Source: Raphanus sativus (lineage: Eukaryota > Streptophyta > Magnoliopsida > Brassicales > Brassicaceae). From it: a stretch of DNA of 64,000 bases. Of this stretch, positions 51,338-61,833 are shown in pieces. The stretch is taken from positions 2,356,263 to 2,420,262 of the forward strand of contig NC_079512.1 in assembly GCF_000801105.2 (NCBI RefSeq), written 5' to 3'. The position numbers and the translations under genes were made by a program. Under the pieces are notes generated by a model. The model had not been told where the DNA came from. It searched no databases and worked only from the letters and a program-made list of their open reading frames with translations. The first letter of the stretch is position 1. Each line of letters opens with the position of its first letter.

Positions 51338-51348
51338 TTATTATATAG
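51338..51348 (-). promoter_or_regulatory. TATA box of the reductase gene
   Basis: On the minus strand CTATATAATA, about 75-85 bp upstream of the start codon. Confidence 0.6.
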
Positions 51349-51399
51349 GAACCGTGACCGTGTGAGTATGTGAATTTACGCAAATAACCTTTTGTCTGA

Positions 51400-51870
51400 A
51401 GAGTCTCTGATTTTGACTTTTATTAGTCTCTCTGGCTGATTTTTCTCTCATCCGATTCAAACGTCACGCCATGTGATAGATTTTTTTTAACCTAGTTTTC
51501 TTTATGGATAGTATTTTGCTTATTCATTTAATACCAAAAAAAATTGCTAGTGATTTCTATTTCTGATGCAGTACTAATTCGCTTAATTTTTTTTTTAAAT
51601 TACTCCTTTCTAGAACACCAAGGTCAAAAAAGCATTGCCATAAATTTCCACGTATTGGTGGTCAAAACTTCCAGATGATAACAAGAGTCAAAAGACTCTT
51701 TTGATGGTACAAATCAAGATATGACATGTGCATCAAGGAAAGCCACCTAGAATTTTTTTAAAACATACTTCACGTTTTAAACATTCAATGGGGCTGCGAT
51801 TCGTTGTGCTCTTTTTTTTTTTTGAAATTCATCTCCAAATTTAGTCAAGTAAGACCTTTGAGATTCACCT
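51400..51870. other. Intergenic sequence
   Basis: Upstream of the reductase gene; no gene or repeat is recognised. Confidence 0.5.
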
Positions 51871-52373
51871 AGTCTCTTTGATGAGTGCTAGTGCTGATCT
51901 TGCGGTTGAGAGAGCATTCCTGCATCTTTCCTTTTCTTGAGAGGTTAGTCATCTCCCGTGTTGAAGTCGGTTTAGTGCTCCTTCTTTCGAAGCAAGGTGT
52001 TAATTGTTAAGCTCACCATTTATAGCACTGGCTTAGCCTTTTGCGCGTTTACGAACCATTCAATGTTCGTGGGTTTAAAGAAAGCTGATTTCAAATCTGC
52101 TCTCCTACAAATCTCAATTTTTGGAAGTCTTAAGGACTGGATTTCTTTTGTTAAAGAAGTGGTGGCTGACTGTGTTTTGTCTACAGCTTCAAACAACGGT
52201 TCTAGATTTATGAACTTGTTTTCAGATTCTTTCGACATTGTCTCGTTTTTACCTCAAAGAATTTGGTTCACTGCTGTATAATTCCTCTAATTCTATCAAG
52301 TTGATTTATCTTCTATGTAGCGTCCTCTATGGAGTGTAACCAATTTTAATTTCATGAATTTGTTGTGACAAAA
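51871..52373 (+). mobile_element. Possible LINE 3' fragment
   Basis: The block ends TTTGTTGTGAC followed by ten A (52353-52373), similar to the GATGAC-A(n) end of the LINE-derived copy at 17140. No reverse transcriptase motif and no target duplication were found. Confidence 0.35.
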
Positions 52374-52580
52374 AAAAAACTCTACACTCCATTTCCTTGA
52401 ACAAATGGAAACTGGTCAAATGGATTCCATATAATTTACATGGTCAAGTGTTCTAATATGTCTTTGTCTATACAAGTAAACCCCAACCATGTCTCCAGTG
52501 CTTCAAGGCAGTGTCCGGCTCCCACTCACTAGACTCTGCAAGTAACCCTCTCAAGCGGTTTCCTCTTCACCCTAGGCACA

Positions 52581-52720
52581 TAAAATAGTTTGTAAACTGT
52601 GTGTGTTATTCATGTACATGGTAAAGTATATATACATATCGTAGAGTCTCGTAACCCTAATATAGATAAATACAAGACATTATTTATCATTATCTCTAAG
52701 ATGTATCCTTATCTCCTATA
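52581..52720 (-). repeat. Copia 3' LTR
   Basis: 140 bp, identical to the other LTR. The polyprotein stop codon lies inside it. Confidence 0.96.
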
Positions 52721-55700
52721 CCCTCCCTCAAGTTGGAAGTGAGATCATGAATTTCCAACTTGGAAAGAAGATATGTAAAAGTAGTAGAAGGTAAAGCTTT
52801 GGTTAAGAGATCGGCTGGTTGTTCTTTAGTAGAAATGTGTTGTGTAGCAATAAGCTTGGCTTCAACGGCGTCACGAACTGCATGGCAATCAGACTCGACA
52901 TGTTTTGTGCGCTCATGGAAAACAGGATTGGCGGCGATGTAGATAGCGGCCTTACTGTCACAGTAGAGATTCATAGGTTGAGGATGATTAACGCCAAACG
53001 CCGTAAGAAGTTGCTTAACCCATTTCAGTTCCTTTAAGGTGAAAGCCATAGCCCGGTACTCGGCTTCCGCAGATGACATAGAGACTGTATCCTGCTTCTT
53101 GGCTTTCCAGCAAATCGGAGATTGTCCAAGCATGACGATGTAGGCACTAAGAGAGCGTCGAGAGATAGGGCAAGTGTTCCAATCTGAGTCGCAAAACGCG
53201 TTAACTTGAAGATCAGAATCTGCACGGAGAAAAATTCCCTGAGAAGGAGTTCCCTTGATGTAACGAACAGTACGTAATGCCGCATTCCAGTGATCTTCCC
53301 GTGGCTTCTGCATACACTGAGATAGAACATGAACTGCGTAGGCAAGTTCAGGACGTGTAAACGTCAAGTAGATGAGGCGACCAATCAGTCGTCGATATGG
53401 GCCTGGTTCAGCAAGTAAAGGAGACTTGGAGAGAAGGAGCTTGTGGTTTAGCTCTATGGGAACAGAAGACGGTTTTGCACCAAGAAGGCCTGTTTCAGTC
53501 ACAACGTCCAAAGCATATTTGCGTTGAGAGAGAAAGATGCCCTCTTCATTGCGTGCTACTTCAATACCGAGAAAGTATTTCAGTTTGCCCATGTCCTTCA
53601 TATGAAAACACTTGGACAAGTAGTTCTTAAACCGCTGCATAGTAGACAAGTCATTGCTGGCTATAATAAAATCGTCAACATATATAAGAATATGTAAGCA
53701 CACCGGCCCTTGTATTAATGAAAAATGGGAGTAATCAGCTCTACTCTGTTTGAACCCGTAAGACTTCAAGGCAGTACTCAGTTTAGCAAACCAACACCTT
53801 GGAGACTGTTTAAGACCATAGATAGATTTTCGGAGACGGCAAACCTTTGTAGGATCAGGATTTTCAAAACCAGGTGGGATTTTCATATACACTTCTTCCT
53901 TCAAATCACCATGCAAGAAGGCATTATGAACATCCATTTGATGGATTTCCCATTTTCGAGCAGCTGCAACCTGAAGTAAAGACCGAACAGAGGTTGGTTT
54001 TGCCACTGGAGCAAAGGTATCGGTATAATCAAGGCCTTCTCTTTGTCGATTCCCGCAAGCAACCAAGCGAGACTTCTTGCGAAGTTCATTGCCGTATTCG
54101 TCAAACTTGGTTTTGTAGATCCATTGACAGGTAATCGCCTTTTTGCCAGGCGGTAATGTAGTAATATCCCAAGTGTGATTGGCTTCAAGAGCTGTATACT
54201 CGTCGGTCATCGAGTCATTCCAAACATCATCAAGGCAAGCTTCTCTGTAGTTCTTAGGATCAGAACAAGACGTAAGAGCAGCTAAGAAATTCATGTGAGC
54301 AGCAGAGAAACGAGCCTTAGATAGATAATTGCTGATAGGGTAAGGCGTACCTGAGACCGAAGTAGAGAGACCAGTGAGAGGAGTCGGTGCAACGAGAGAG
54401 ACGATGGGGGGTGTACTTATTTGTGATGCATTAACCACATAATCCTTGAGTAGGACCGACGGTGTGCTTCTACGATGACCACGGCCCAGAATTTCAGGAA
54501 GACCAGGCGACGGAGGAGAGTCGGTAGAAGGTGTCGTAGCAGTAGTAGGGATCAGATCAGAGGTAGGGATCGGATCAGTAGTGGTAGGAGTATTAGGTAA
54601 GGAAGAGGTAAGCGGTGTAGGAGCAGACTGCTCTGTAGATGTAGAAACAGAGAGTGAAGGAGTCGTATTGTTGACTGGTACTGGGAGAATTGAAGAGGTT
54701 GTAGTATCTGATGAAGGGAGAAGCGGCAAAGGTGGAGCAGTCGTAGGCATATTAGTGTCTGGGAACAGCCAATCATCGATAGCAGCATCAGGTTGAAAGA
54801 TAGGTGGAGTAACATACTCTGTATCAGGCAGTCCAGGAAATTGATCCTCAAGAAACACAACATCTCTACTTGAAAAGAAATCATTTCGGTCAATGTCGTA
54901 AAGCTTCCAAGCCTTTTTGCCATAAGGATAGCCAACAAACAAGCATCGTCTACTGCGATCACTGAATTTGTCTCGATCTCGTGGTCGTCTATGTGCGTAA
55001 CAGAGGCATCCAAACACGCGGAGAGAGTCAAAAGAAGGTTTAGAGCCGTGTAAGAGCTCATAAGGCGTGCGACCATCGAGAACAACAGAAGGAGTTCTAT
55101 TGATAAGATGTGCAGCAGTAAGAATACTTTCTCCCCAAAATGTGACAGGTAGTTTTGCTTGAAAGAGAAGAGCGCGAGCAATGTTGAGAATGTGCCTGTG
55201 TTTTCGTTCTACTCTAGCGTTTTGCTGTGGTGTATCCACACAGGATGTCTGATGGTGAATCCCATGTTGCCGGAAGAAGGTTTTGAGAACTATGAACTCG
55301 GTACCATTGTCAGATCTGATTGTTTTTACTTGTTTCCCAAACTGTTTTTCACTCATGGCACAGAAGTTTTGAATCAAATTCTTAACTTCCGATTTCTCTA
55401 ACATCAAATAGGTCCAAATTGCTCTTGAGAAATCGTCAACAATGGTGAGAAAATAAGCAGCGCCACAGGATGAGGGAGTTCGATATGGTCCCCATACGTC
55501 GCAATGAATTAAAGAAAAAGGCTCCAAGGCTTTATTAGAACTAGTAGGAAAAACTGATCGTGTTTGTTTAGCACGAAAACAAATGTCACATGAATGTGAA
55601 TCAGTAAAATCAACTTTTAAAGTAGAAAACACAGGCAATGTAGAAAGCACTTTGTAGGATGGATGACCGAGTCGTCGATGCCATAGGACTGAAGGAGAAA

Positions 55701-57174
55701 TACTCTTCGCAGACGTCTGATTAGCACTTGCAACTTTAACACCTTTGAAGTAGTACACCCCCTCTCGTTCTTCACCGGCTCCAATCAGGGTCCTCGTAAA
55801 ACGGTCCTGTAGGACACAAAGAGTGTCAGTAAAAATAGCAATGCAGCCGGTCTGCTTCAAAAGTCGTGAAACCGAAATCAAGGTGCAATTGAAATTTGGT
55901 ACGTAAAGAACATTAAGTAGAATGTAATCTTTCGTAAGACGTAAACGTCCTATCTTAGTAGCACGAGAAGCAGAACCATCCGGGAAAGTAACTGCGGATG
56001 GTAAGATATCGATGGTATCATGTAACAGGGACAAGTCGCCTGTCATATGATGAGACGCACCGGTATCTATAATAATATCAGAGAGTTCGGTTTTACCAGA
56101 CAAACGATCAGTAGATAGCTGAGATTGTTGTGACTGAAGCAAACCGATGAGAGCTGCAATTTGATCTGACGTAGAAGAGGATGATGGAGCATTCACGGAG
56201 GCAGAAGCAGCGTTAGAACGACCTCGTCCTCGTCCTCCATTGGTAGGATAACGACCACCACGACCTCTGCTTCCCGAGTTGGTCCGAGAACCACGTTGTT
56301 GTTGTTGCTCCAAGAACCACTCAGGATAGCCATGTAGTAGAAAACATTCTGAAGCTTCATGTCCTGTTCGTTTGCAGTGGGTGCAAGTCCGGTTAGGATC
56401 ACGGCTTCGAGTGACTGCAGCATTGACTGTAGAAGATGATAACTCAGTCTGAACAAAGAAGCCAATGGCGTCTTGTTTAGTATCAGTGGAACGCATATTG
56501 TTGATGTTTTGCTCGGCACGGATGACTCGAGAGTAGACGATGTTCAAGTCAGGTAGAGGTTCTTCATCAATAATTTGAGATCGAATGCCACTGAATCTGA
56601 CCTCATCGAGACCGAACAAAAACTTGTGAATTTTCGCATCTTCACGTTCTTTTTCAAGTCCCGCAGACGCAGCACAGATACAGGAAACCGAAGGTTTGAA
56701 ATTCTGCATCTCTTCCCAAAGCTTAGAGAGACGTCCGAAGTATTCAAGGACAGATTTGCCGTTCTGTTTACAGTTAGTAATCTCATCTTCCAAAAGATGT
56801 TTGCGGACACCATTCTTCACAGAGAATCGTTGCTTAAGTGATTCCCAAAGTTTAGACGCATCTGAAATATGAGTGACGGTAGAACGGACTTGAGGATCTA
56901 TCGAAGTGCGTATCCAACCGACAATCATGGAGTTGGTAGAGGTCCAGCGGGCGAGATCAGGATTTGTTGTTGGTTTGATAATCGTACCATCAAGAAAGCC
57001 GATCTTTTGTTTAGCTTGAAGAGAGTTCCAAAGCTCGGTAGCCCACTCGGAGTAGTTATCACCTTTAAGAAGCACAGGCGTGATTAGGGCACCCGGGTTA
57101 TCAGAGGGATGGAGATTGTAGTGCGGTGGTATGGCCGTAGTAGCAGTAGAAGTAAGATCTGAACTGTCTGCCAT
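52696..57174 (-). CDS. Copia Gag-Pol polyprotein, 1492 aa, intact
   Basis: Domains in order, with rough residues: Gag with the plant UBN2-type fold (about 30-230, LKGDNYSEWATELWNSL) and the CCHC zinc knuckle CTHCKRTGHEASEC (264-277). The aspartic protease follows with DTGASHHM (about 370-377). The integrase has its HHCC start (HRRLGH 499-504, CDIC 529-532) and DDE core: HCDVWGP, RSDNGTEF (620-627) and the Glu of ARVERKHRH. Reverse transcriptase runs from about 1010 to 1250, with the YVDD catalytic box at 1165-1168. RNase H ends the protein (CDSDW about 1328-1332, SSAEAEYRAM, YCDSKAA, DLLTKALP). There are no stops or frameshifts. One oddity is NAR where plant copia integrases usually have NGR. 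The frame crosses the polypurine tract and ends 25 bp inside the 3' LTR. Confidence 0.96.
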   Translation of the reverse strand: MADSSDLTSTATTAIPPHYNLHPSDNPGALITPVLLKGDNYSEWATELWNSLQAKQKIGFLDGTIIKPTTNPDLARWTSTNSMIVGWIRTSIDPQVRSTVTHISDASKLWESLKQRFSVKNGVRKHLLEDEITNCKQNGKSVLEYFGRLSKLWEEMQNFKPSVSCICAASAGLEKEREDAKIHKFLFGLDEVRFSGIRSQIIDEEPLPDLNIVYSRVIRAEQNINNMRSTDTKQDAIGFFVQTELSSSTVNAAVTRSRDPNRTCTHCKRTGHEASECFLLHGYPEWFLEQQQQRGSRTNSGSRGRGGRYPTNGGRGRGRSNAASASVNAPSSSSTSDQIAALIGLLQSQQSQLSTDRLSGKTELSDIIIDTGASHHMTGDLSLLHDTIDILPSAVTFPDGSASRATKIGRLRLTKDYILLNVLYVPNFNCTLISVSRLLKQTGCIAIFTDTLCVLQDRFTRTLIGAGEEREGVYYFKGVKVASANQTSAKSISPSVLWHRRLGHPSYKVLSTLPVFSTLKVDFTDSHSCDICFRAKQTRSVFPTSSNKALEPFSLIHCDVWGPYRTPSSCGAAYFLTIVDDFSRAIWTYLMLEKSEVKNLIQNFCAMSEKQFGKQVKTIRSDNGTEFIVLKTFFRQHGIHHQTSCVDTPQQNARVERKHRHILNIARALLFQAKLPVTFWGESILTAAHLINRTPSVVLDGRTPYELLHGSKPSFDSLRVFGCLCYAHRRPRDRDKFSDRSRRCLFVGYPYGKKAWKLYDIDRNDFFSSRDVVFLEDQFPGLPDTEYVTPPIFQPDAAIDDWLFPDTNMPTTAPPLPLLPSSDTTTSSILPVPVNNTTPSLSVSTSTEQSAPTPLTSSLPNTPTTTDPIPTSDLIPTTATTPSTDSPPSPGLPEILGRGHRRSTPSVLLKDYVVNASQISTPPIVSLVAPTPLTGLSTSVSGTPYPISNYLSKARFSAAHMNFLAALTSCSDPKNYREACLDDVWNDSMTDEYTALEANHTWDITTLPPGKKAITCQWIYKTKFDEYGNELRKKSRLVACGNRQREGLDYTDTFAPVAKPTSVRSLLQVAAARKWEIHQMDVHNAFLHGDLKEEVYMKIPPGFENPDPTKVCRLRKSIYGLKQSPRCWFAKLSTALKSYGFKQSRADYSHFSLIQGPVCLHILIYVDDFIIASNDLSTMQRFKNYLSKCFHMKDMGKLKYFLGIEVARNEEGIFLSQRKYALDVVTETGLLGAKPSSVPIELNHKLLLSKSPLLAEPGPYRRLIGRLIYLTFTRPELAYAVHVLSQCMQKPREDHWNAALRTVRYIKGTPSQGIFLRADSDLQVNAFCDSDWNTCPISRRSLSAYIVMLGQSPICWKAKKQDTVSMSSAEAEYRAMAFTLKELKWVKQLLTAFGVNHPQPMNLYCDSKAAIYIAANPVFHERTKHVESDCHAVRDAVEAKLIATQHISTKEQPADLLTKALPSTTFTYLLSKLEIHDLTSNLREGIGDKDTS

Positions 57175-57280
57175 GATGTGATGAACAGAACAAGATCGTT
57201 GTTGTAGTAGTAGTATTAGGCGAAAAGTAGAGAAAATAGGAAGAAAAATTTATCAGAAACGTTGTTAGGCTCTGATACCA

Positions 57281-57420
57281 TAAAATAGTTTGTAAACTGT
57301 GTGTGTTATTCATGTACATGGTAAAGTATATATACATATCGTAGAGTCTCGTAACCCTAATATAGATAAATACAAGACATTATTTATCATTATCTCTAAG
57401 ATGTATCCTTATCTCCTATA
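57281..57420 (-). repeat. Copia 5' LTR
   Basis: 140 bp, TA...TA ends, next to the tRNA-Met primer binding site. Confidence 0.96.
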
Positions 57421-57425
57421 GCACA

Positions 57426-58210
57426 TTAGAAACTTAGGTCTGCTCTATGTTATTTTCTCAATCTCAATCGATTATTGAGTTGCATATTGACATGGTCCTA
57501 TAAAGGCATACAACGGTAAATACAATAAAATACACATGATTGTGTATTCATTATAAACGTTCCTAAACGTATTAGCTTTCTCCTCTATCACTCCGTTGCC
57601 GTCGCAGTCATCTAATTTTTTTTTCGTTTCGCCACATTCGCAGGCGGACTAATAGTTTCATCATTCTTCCTCGATTCTTCAAATCTCAAACTCATAAATT
57701 CCTGGATCATTATTTTACACTGAAGTGTCTAGGTTTCTAACTTATCTTCTGTTTTTTTTTCCTTAGTTGTTTTATAAAAAGGCAACTGAGACATAGATGA
57801 AGTAGCTGCAATGGCCGCAACATTTCTAGCGACGTTGCTACATGAACTTCGCTGTAAAATGTTAAAATGGGCTAGTTGCTTTTTTAAAATGCTAGTCGAA
57901 TAATTACCAATATTCTCCATCCAAAAAAACATTTAACTTAAAAAACAGTTAACTTGGACTAAAACATTTCTCTAAATAACCAAATGAATTGGACAACTAT
58001 ATCGTCATTTTCATTAGACATGAATTTCTTTTTGGGTCGACATGAGGTATTTAAAACAGAAAATAGATTAGATTTGGAATATAAAAATTTTATCACAAAA
58101 CGAAACGATAATATCGCTTATGTCCTAATTATTCTTTTGCATCAAAGTTTTGGTGGTTCTTGTAAAAATGCTTGTCATATACAGGTGGGTCTCTTCCACT
58201 ACATCACACC
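57426..58210. other. Intergenic sequence
   Basis: No gene is recognised between the copia element and the next Helitron. Confidence 0.5.
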
Positions 58211-59258
58211 TCTCCTATATATTAAAAGATAATCATTACAACATTTGGTGTAGCCATGCGTCATCACCACAATGTTTTTTAGAATTTTTAGAGAAATAAA
58301 TTGGTCCATATGAATACATATTAAGCTTTTATTAAACTAATAATAAATTAATTATTAATGTTCTTAATTATTTCCTTAAATAAAATTACAGAATTTCCTA
58401 ATATATCTAAAGTATATATATGACAATTAATAATTTTGAATAATAAAAATTTGATAAAAATTAGAATAGAGAATCCTTTCTCATTTTTTAAAAATTACAT
58501 TAAAATAAATTAATAATAAAAATTTAGATTTTTTCGTATTTATTATATTTTGAATCTTTAAAAATGACTATAAATTACTAAAACTGTTAAAAATCTCACA
58601 TTGAAATTTTTGTGACCATGGTTTAAAATTTTGTTACAAGATACAAATGATTACAAACTCATATAAGTAGGAAGTTTTATTTAATAAATATTAAGATTAA
58701 TATATATATATATAAATAAAACTATATATCATACAAATACATAAATATTTAATTTTGAAGCTTTGAACAATCTTTTTTATTCAATCCTTGATCAAATATT
58801 GACAACTTAATATTAATACTAAAATTTGCATCGAATATTTTTTGAAAATATAAATTACTAAATTTATTAAACATCCCACAATTAAAATTTTGTTATTAGT
58901 AATTTAAAATATTTGTTATAAAAAGATACAAATGATCAAAAACAATATGAATAAAACATTAGTTAATAGATATCAATAATAAAAATATAAACATCATTTA
59001 AATTTAATTATTTACCGTATAAAATAGAAATATTTTAAACATCATTTAAATTTAATTATTTACCGTATAAAATAGAAATATTTTTGGATTAATAAAATTT
59101 ATTTAGGTATTCGCACCAATTTAATTATATATATAATAGTGATTGAATTTTTAACTATTTAATATTTATTATTTTATAATATGTAAAAAAACATATAATA
59201 TGTAAAAATAATATATATATAAAGTTCATTCCGCATAAGGCGCGGATCATAAGCCTAG
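58211..59258 (+). mobile_element. Non-autonomous Helitron, about 1.05 kb
   Basis: The left end is TCTCCTATATATTAAAAG (about 58211), though not preceded by the expected A. The right end has a short hairpin (CCGC...GCGG at about 59230-59245) and CTAG at 59255-59258 followed by T. The interior is AT-rich. A 48-bp tandem duplication (ACATCATTTAAATTTAATTA core at 58991 and 59039) lies inside. Confidence 0.72.
58985..59085. repeat. 48-bp tandem duplication
   Basis: Two copies with the same ATTTACCGTATAAAATAGAA core, inside the Helitron. Confidence 0.9.
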
Positions 59259-59516
59259 TAAAGTTATTAGATTCAAGGTTGAGGAGAATACATTTATGTA
59301 TATCTTTTTGAATTGGTGAAAATTGTAAATGAATATGCTTTTTAGCAGAAAAAAGATCCACCAACTCTGGTTATGGAGATGTTGAGGACATATCGAATCC
59401 TTTATATGTTCGATTTTAAGCATATATGGAATTTTTCATTATTAGAAGATGCTGATAATAGAATTTAAACAATCATATCTTGATATCTTGTAATATATGC
59501 CGGATAGCTATAATTA

Positions 59517-59756
59517 ATGGTAAATTTACGCAATTTTTTTTAGTCGACTGCCCATAGAGCTTAGATCAAGTGGTGTCCAAACGAGTCGATCCTATGAGAG
59601 CATCTCTGTCTGTCCGGGTCTGATGTACATGGAAAAAAAAATAGTCTCTGGTTCTAGTCTCTTTTGTCAAAGCATTCGTACGACCATTCTTACTGCGAAG
59701 AATATGAAGCAGGCTCACATCCTCGTAGTCAGAGACATGGTAAATTTACGCAATTT
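59517..59756 (-). mobile_element. Short retroposon with 20-bp target duplication
   Basis: ATGGTAAATTTACGCAATTT occurs at 59517-59536 and again at 59737-59756, bracketing a 200-bp insert (59537-59736). The insert starts with TTTTAGTCGAC, so an A-rich end lies on the minus strand. No Pol III boxes or protein family are clear. It could be a SINE or another reverse-transcribed RNA. An internal A9 run at 59632-59640 suggests a composite. Confidence 0.65.
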
Positions 59757-60630
59757 ATATGTCTGCTATTTCACTTATTCTCCTACAAAATATTAGTCAG
59801 AGACGATGCTCAAATAATGATGGCTTATCATTATTTAATTATAAGCATTTTTGGACAGACGATTAAGATTTGCAGGATATAAAATATTGGCATATATAGT
59901 ATTACCATTTTCTTTTGATTGGCCAGTCGTCTCCATGTTAAACCTGTAATATAATGTCATGGATATATATTATACGTCCACCATGACTGTCACTAATATA
60001 AAGCTTAAATCTATCATTCACAACACGAATTACATATAATATAGATGGCTTACGTTATCATATCGAGAACTGTGAAATAATAGATTAGATGTATATAAGA
60101 AAACAAGTAGTGGCGTATTTATATTTACATAGCATCGTGATAATTTCTTTTTGTCTATAATAAGCACATTAGGCCAAGTTGTTCAACTTACCAACTTCAA
60201 CCCTACGTTTTAAACTGGTTGTCGATATGATCACTCGGTTCAATGATTTTGCTTAAACATGGCAAGCTTATAACATCATCATATTAGTATTCTTTTGCAA
60301 TTAAAAGCATAATATATATTTCCGTCCAAAACTTGAGATATCGATACATTATGTTTAAATTATCCAAACGATAGTATATCAGAAACATTACACCAGTGTT
60401 ACGATTGACTTTTTGTAGACCACATACATGGACGATAGTGTGCCACAAAATGTATTTTATATAAATTTGACTAGTTAGACATGAAAAGAATAATTACATA
60501 AACAAAAATTGAAAAACTCTCCAACTTGTAGAATCTAAGAACTCCCTTTTTCCTCCTTATAAGGAACCCTCCACCTTTGCCATTCTTCTTATAGCAACTT
60601 TTACATTCACGCTCTCCTTAAATAATATTA
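59757..60630. promoter_or_regulatory. Upstream region of RADIALIS-like gene
   Basis: AT-rich. A TTATAAGG word at about 60557-60565 is a possible TATA element about 70 bp upstream of the ATG. No other gene is seen. Confidence 0.45.
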
Positions 60631-60888
60631 ATGGCATCAAACTCTAAAAGCTCGAGGTCGACATGGACGTTCAAACAGAACAAGATGTTCGAGAGAGCCT
60701 TGGCAGTTTACGACAAGGACACACCAGACAGATGGCACAATGTGGCAAACGCGGTCGGAGGGAAATCTGCAGAGGAAGTTAAGCGTCACTATGACATCCT
60801 CATCGAAGATCTCATCAGCATCGAAACTGGTCGTGTTCCTTTGCCCAATTACAAGACCTTCGAATCTAACTCAAGAGGCATCAAATGA
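60631..60888 (+). CDS. RL6: RADIALIS-like single-MYB (SANT) protein
   Basis: 85 codons plus stop in one frame. A Ser-rich start is followed by one MYB/SANT repeat (about residues 9-62): [52 protein letters not shown]. It carries the regularly spaced Trp residues and the KRHY signature of the RADIALIS/DIV-I-box group, then [11 protein letters not shown], the family's conserved tail. Such proteins are small nuclear MYB-like factors; in snapdragon RADIALIS controls flower asymmetry by competing with DRIF partners. Arabidopsis RL6 (At1g75250) is a little longer (97 aa by memory), and the neighbouring genes support this assignment over its paralogue RL5. A small LTR element is inserted 17 bp after the stop. 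Confidence 0.9.
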   Translation: MASNSKSSRSTWTFKQNKMFERALAVYDKDTPDRWHNVANAVGGKSAEEVKRHYDILIEDLISIETGRVPLPNYKTFESNSRGIK

Positions 60889-60905
60889 CCTCGACACGAG
60901 GTATT

Positions 60906-61138
60906 TGACAAATTGATGAAAGTAGAGAACACAAAAGTGTTTATAGAAGAATTATATTAGACTTTCATGAAAATAATGTTACAAGATGCATAGTTTATAT
61001 AGAGAATAAATCAAACTAATTTCCTAAACTAATATGGAATAGTATATAATAGATAATGATAAGTTTCCTATTCTAATAAATTGATGTATATCCTAATATT
61101 GACCATTGAATTAGGTCGATCTTCTAGATCTTCCAATA
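60906..61138 (-). repeat. Left (3') LTR of the small element
   Basis: 233 bp, identical to 61596-61828, beginning 17 bp after the RL6 stop codon. Confidence 0.93.
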
Positions 61139-61595
61139 CCCTTCCTCAAGCTCATACATGGTAACACGTATGAGATTGAACAATCTTTAGAATATAGTAG
61201 TAGAATTAACTCGAAGGCTTGTGAAACAACAATGGTTGATGATGTTGCAGAAGCTTGATGAATGTCTCATAACTTTTCTGCGATTTCGCAAGTTGAGATA
61301 GATGTTTGTTTTATCCATCCTACAATGAGATGATTGTTTGCTATCCAATCTTCATGGTAGGTCGAATCGGCTGCTGGTAGACTGCCGTCAAAAAATATGA
61401 AATTCTTCCGTGAGTTGATTGCCATACGGAAGTTGATGATGAAAGATTTGATATTTTGAATAGATGTTTGTGTATCAAATATGTCGAGACACAAAGATTT
61501 TGAAAGAGATGTGTTGTTTTTGCGATTTTTGCAAGAACAACGAGAAGATAATAATATTTTTGGATGTTTTTAGTTTTGTTTAGGCTCTGATACCA

Positions 61596-61828
61596 TGACA
61601 AATTGATGAAAGTAGAGAACACAAAAGTGTTTATAGAAGAATTATATTAGACTTTCATGAAAATAATGTTACAAGATGCATAGTTTATATAGAGAATAAA
61701 TCAAACTAATTTCCTAAACTAATATGGAATAGTATATAATAGATAATGATAAGTTTCCTATTCTAATAAATTGATGTATATCCTAATATTGACCATTGAA
61801 TTAGGTCGATCTTCTAGATCTTCCAATA
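61596..61828 (-). repeat. Right (5') LTR of the small element
   Basis: 233 bp, adjacent to the tRNA-Met primer binding site. Confidence 0.93.
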
Positions 61829-61833
61829 GTATT

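Larger units (their letters stand above)
52581..57420 (-). mobile_element. Complete Ty1/copia LTR retrotransposon, 4840 bp
   Basis: Two 140-bp LTRs, 52581-52720 and 57281-57420, are identical at every base I compared. The flanking target duplication is GCACA (52576-52580 and 57421-57425). Read on the minus strand, the primer binding site TGGTATCAGAGCC follows the 5' LTR (57280-57268), matching initiator tRNA-Met. A polypurine tract TTGAGGGAGGG (52731-52721) precedes the 3' LTR. One unbroken gag-pol frame fills the interior. All parts required for transposition are present and the identical LTRs imply a very recent insertion. Confidence 0.97.
60906..61828 (-). mobile_element. Small non-autonomous copia-type LTR element, 923 bp
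   Basis: Two 233-bp LTRs (60906-61138 and 61596-61828) are identical by eye and flanked by a GTATT duplication (60901-60905 and 61829-61833). On the minus strand TGGTATCAGAGCC (61595-61583) is the tRNA-Met primer binding site, and GAGGAAGGG (about 61147-61139) is the polypurine tract. The interior (about 457 bp) has no pol. It keeps a Gag-like scrap on the minus strand, INSRKNFIFFDGSLP...NNHLIVGWIKQT, matching the N-terminal Gag of copia elements. It depends on another element for its enzymes. The LTRs differ from those of the copia at 52.6 kb. Confidence 0.95.

Noticed and set aside
54552..55181. 209-codon minus-strand frame
   Set aside because: An out-of-frame shadow of the copia polyprotein, low-complexity Leu/Ser-rich.
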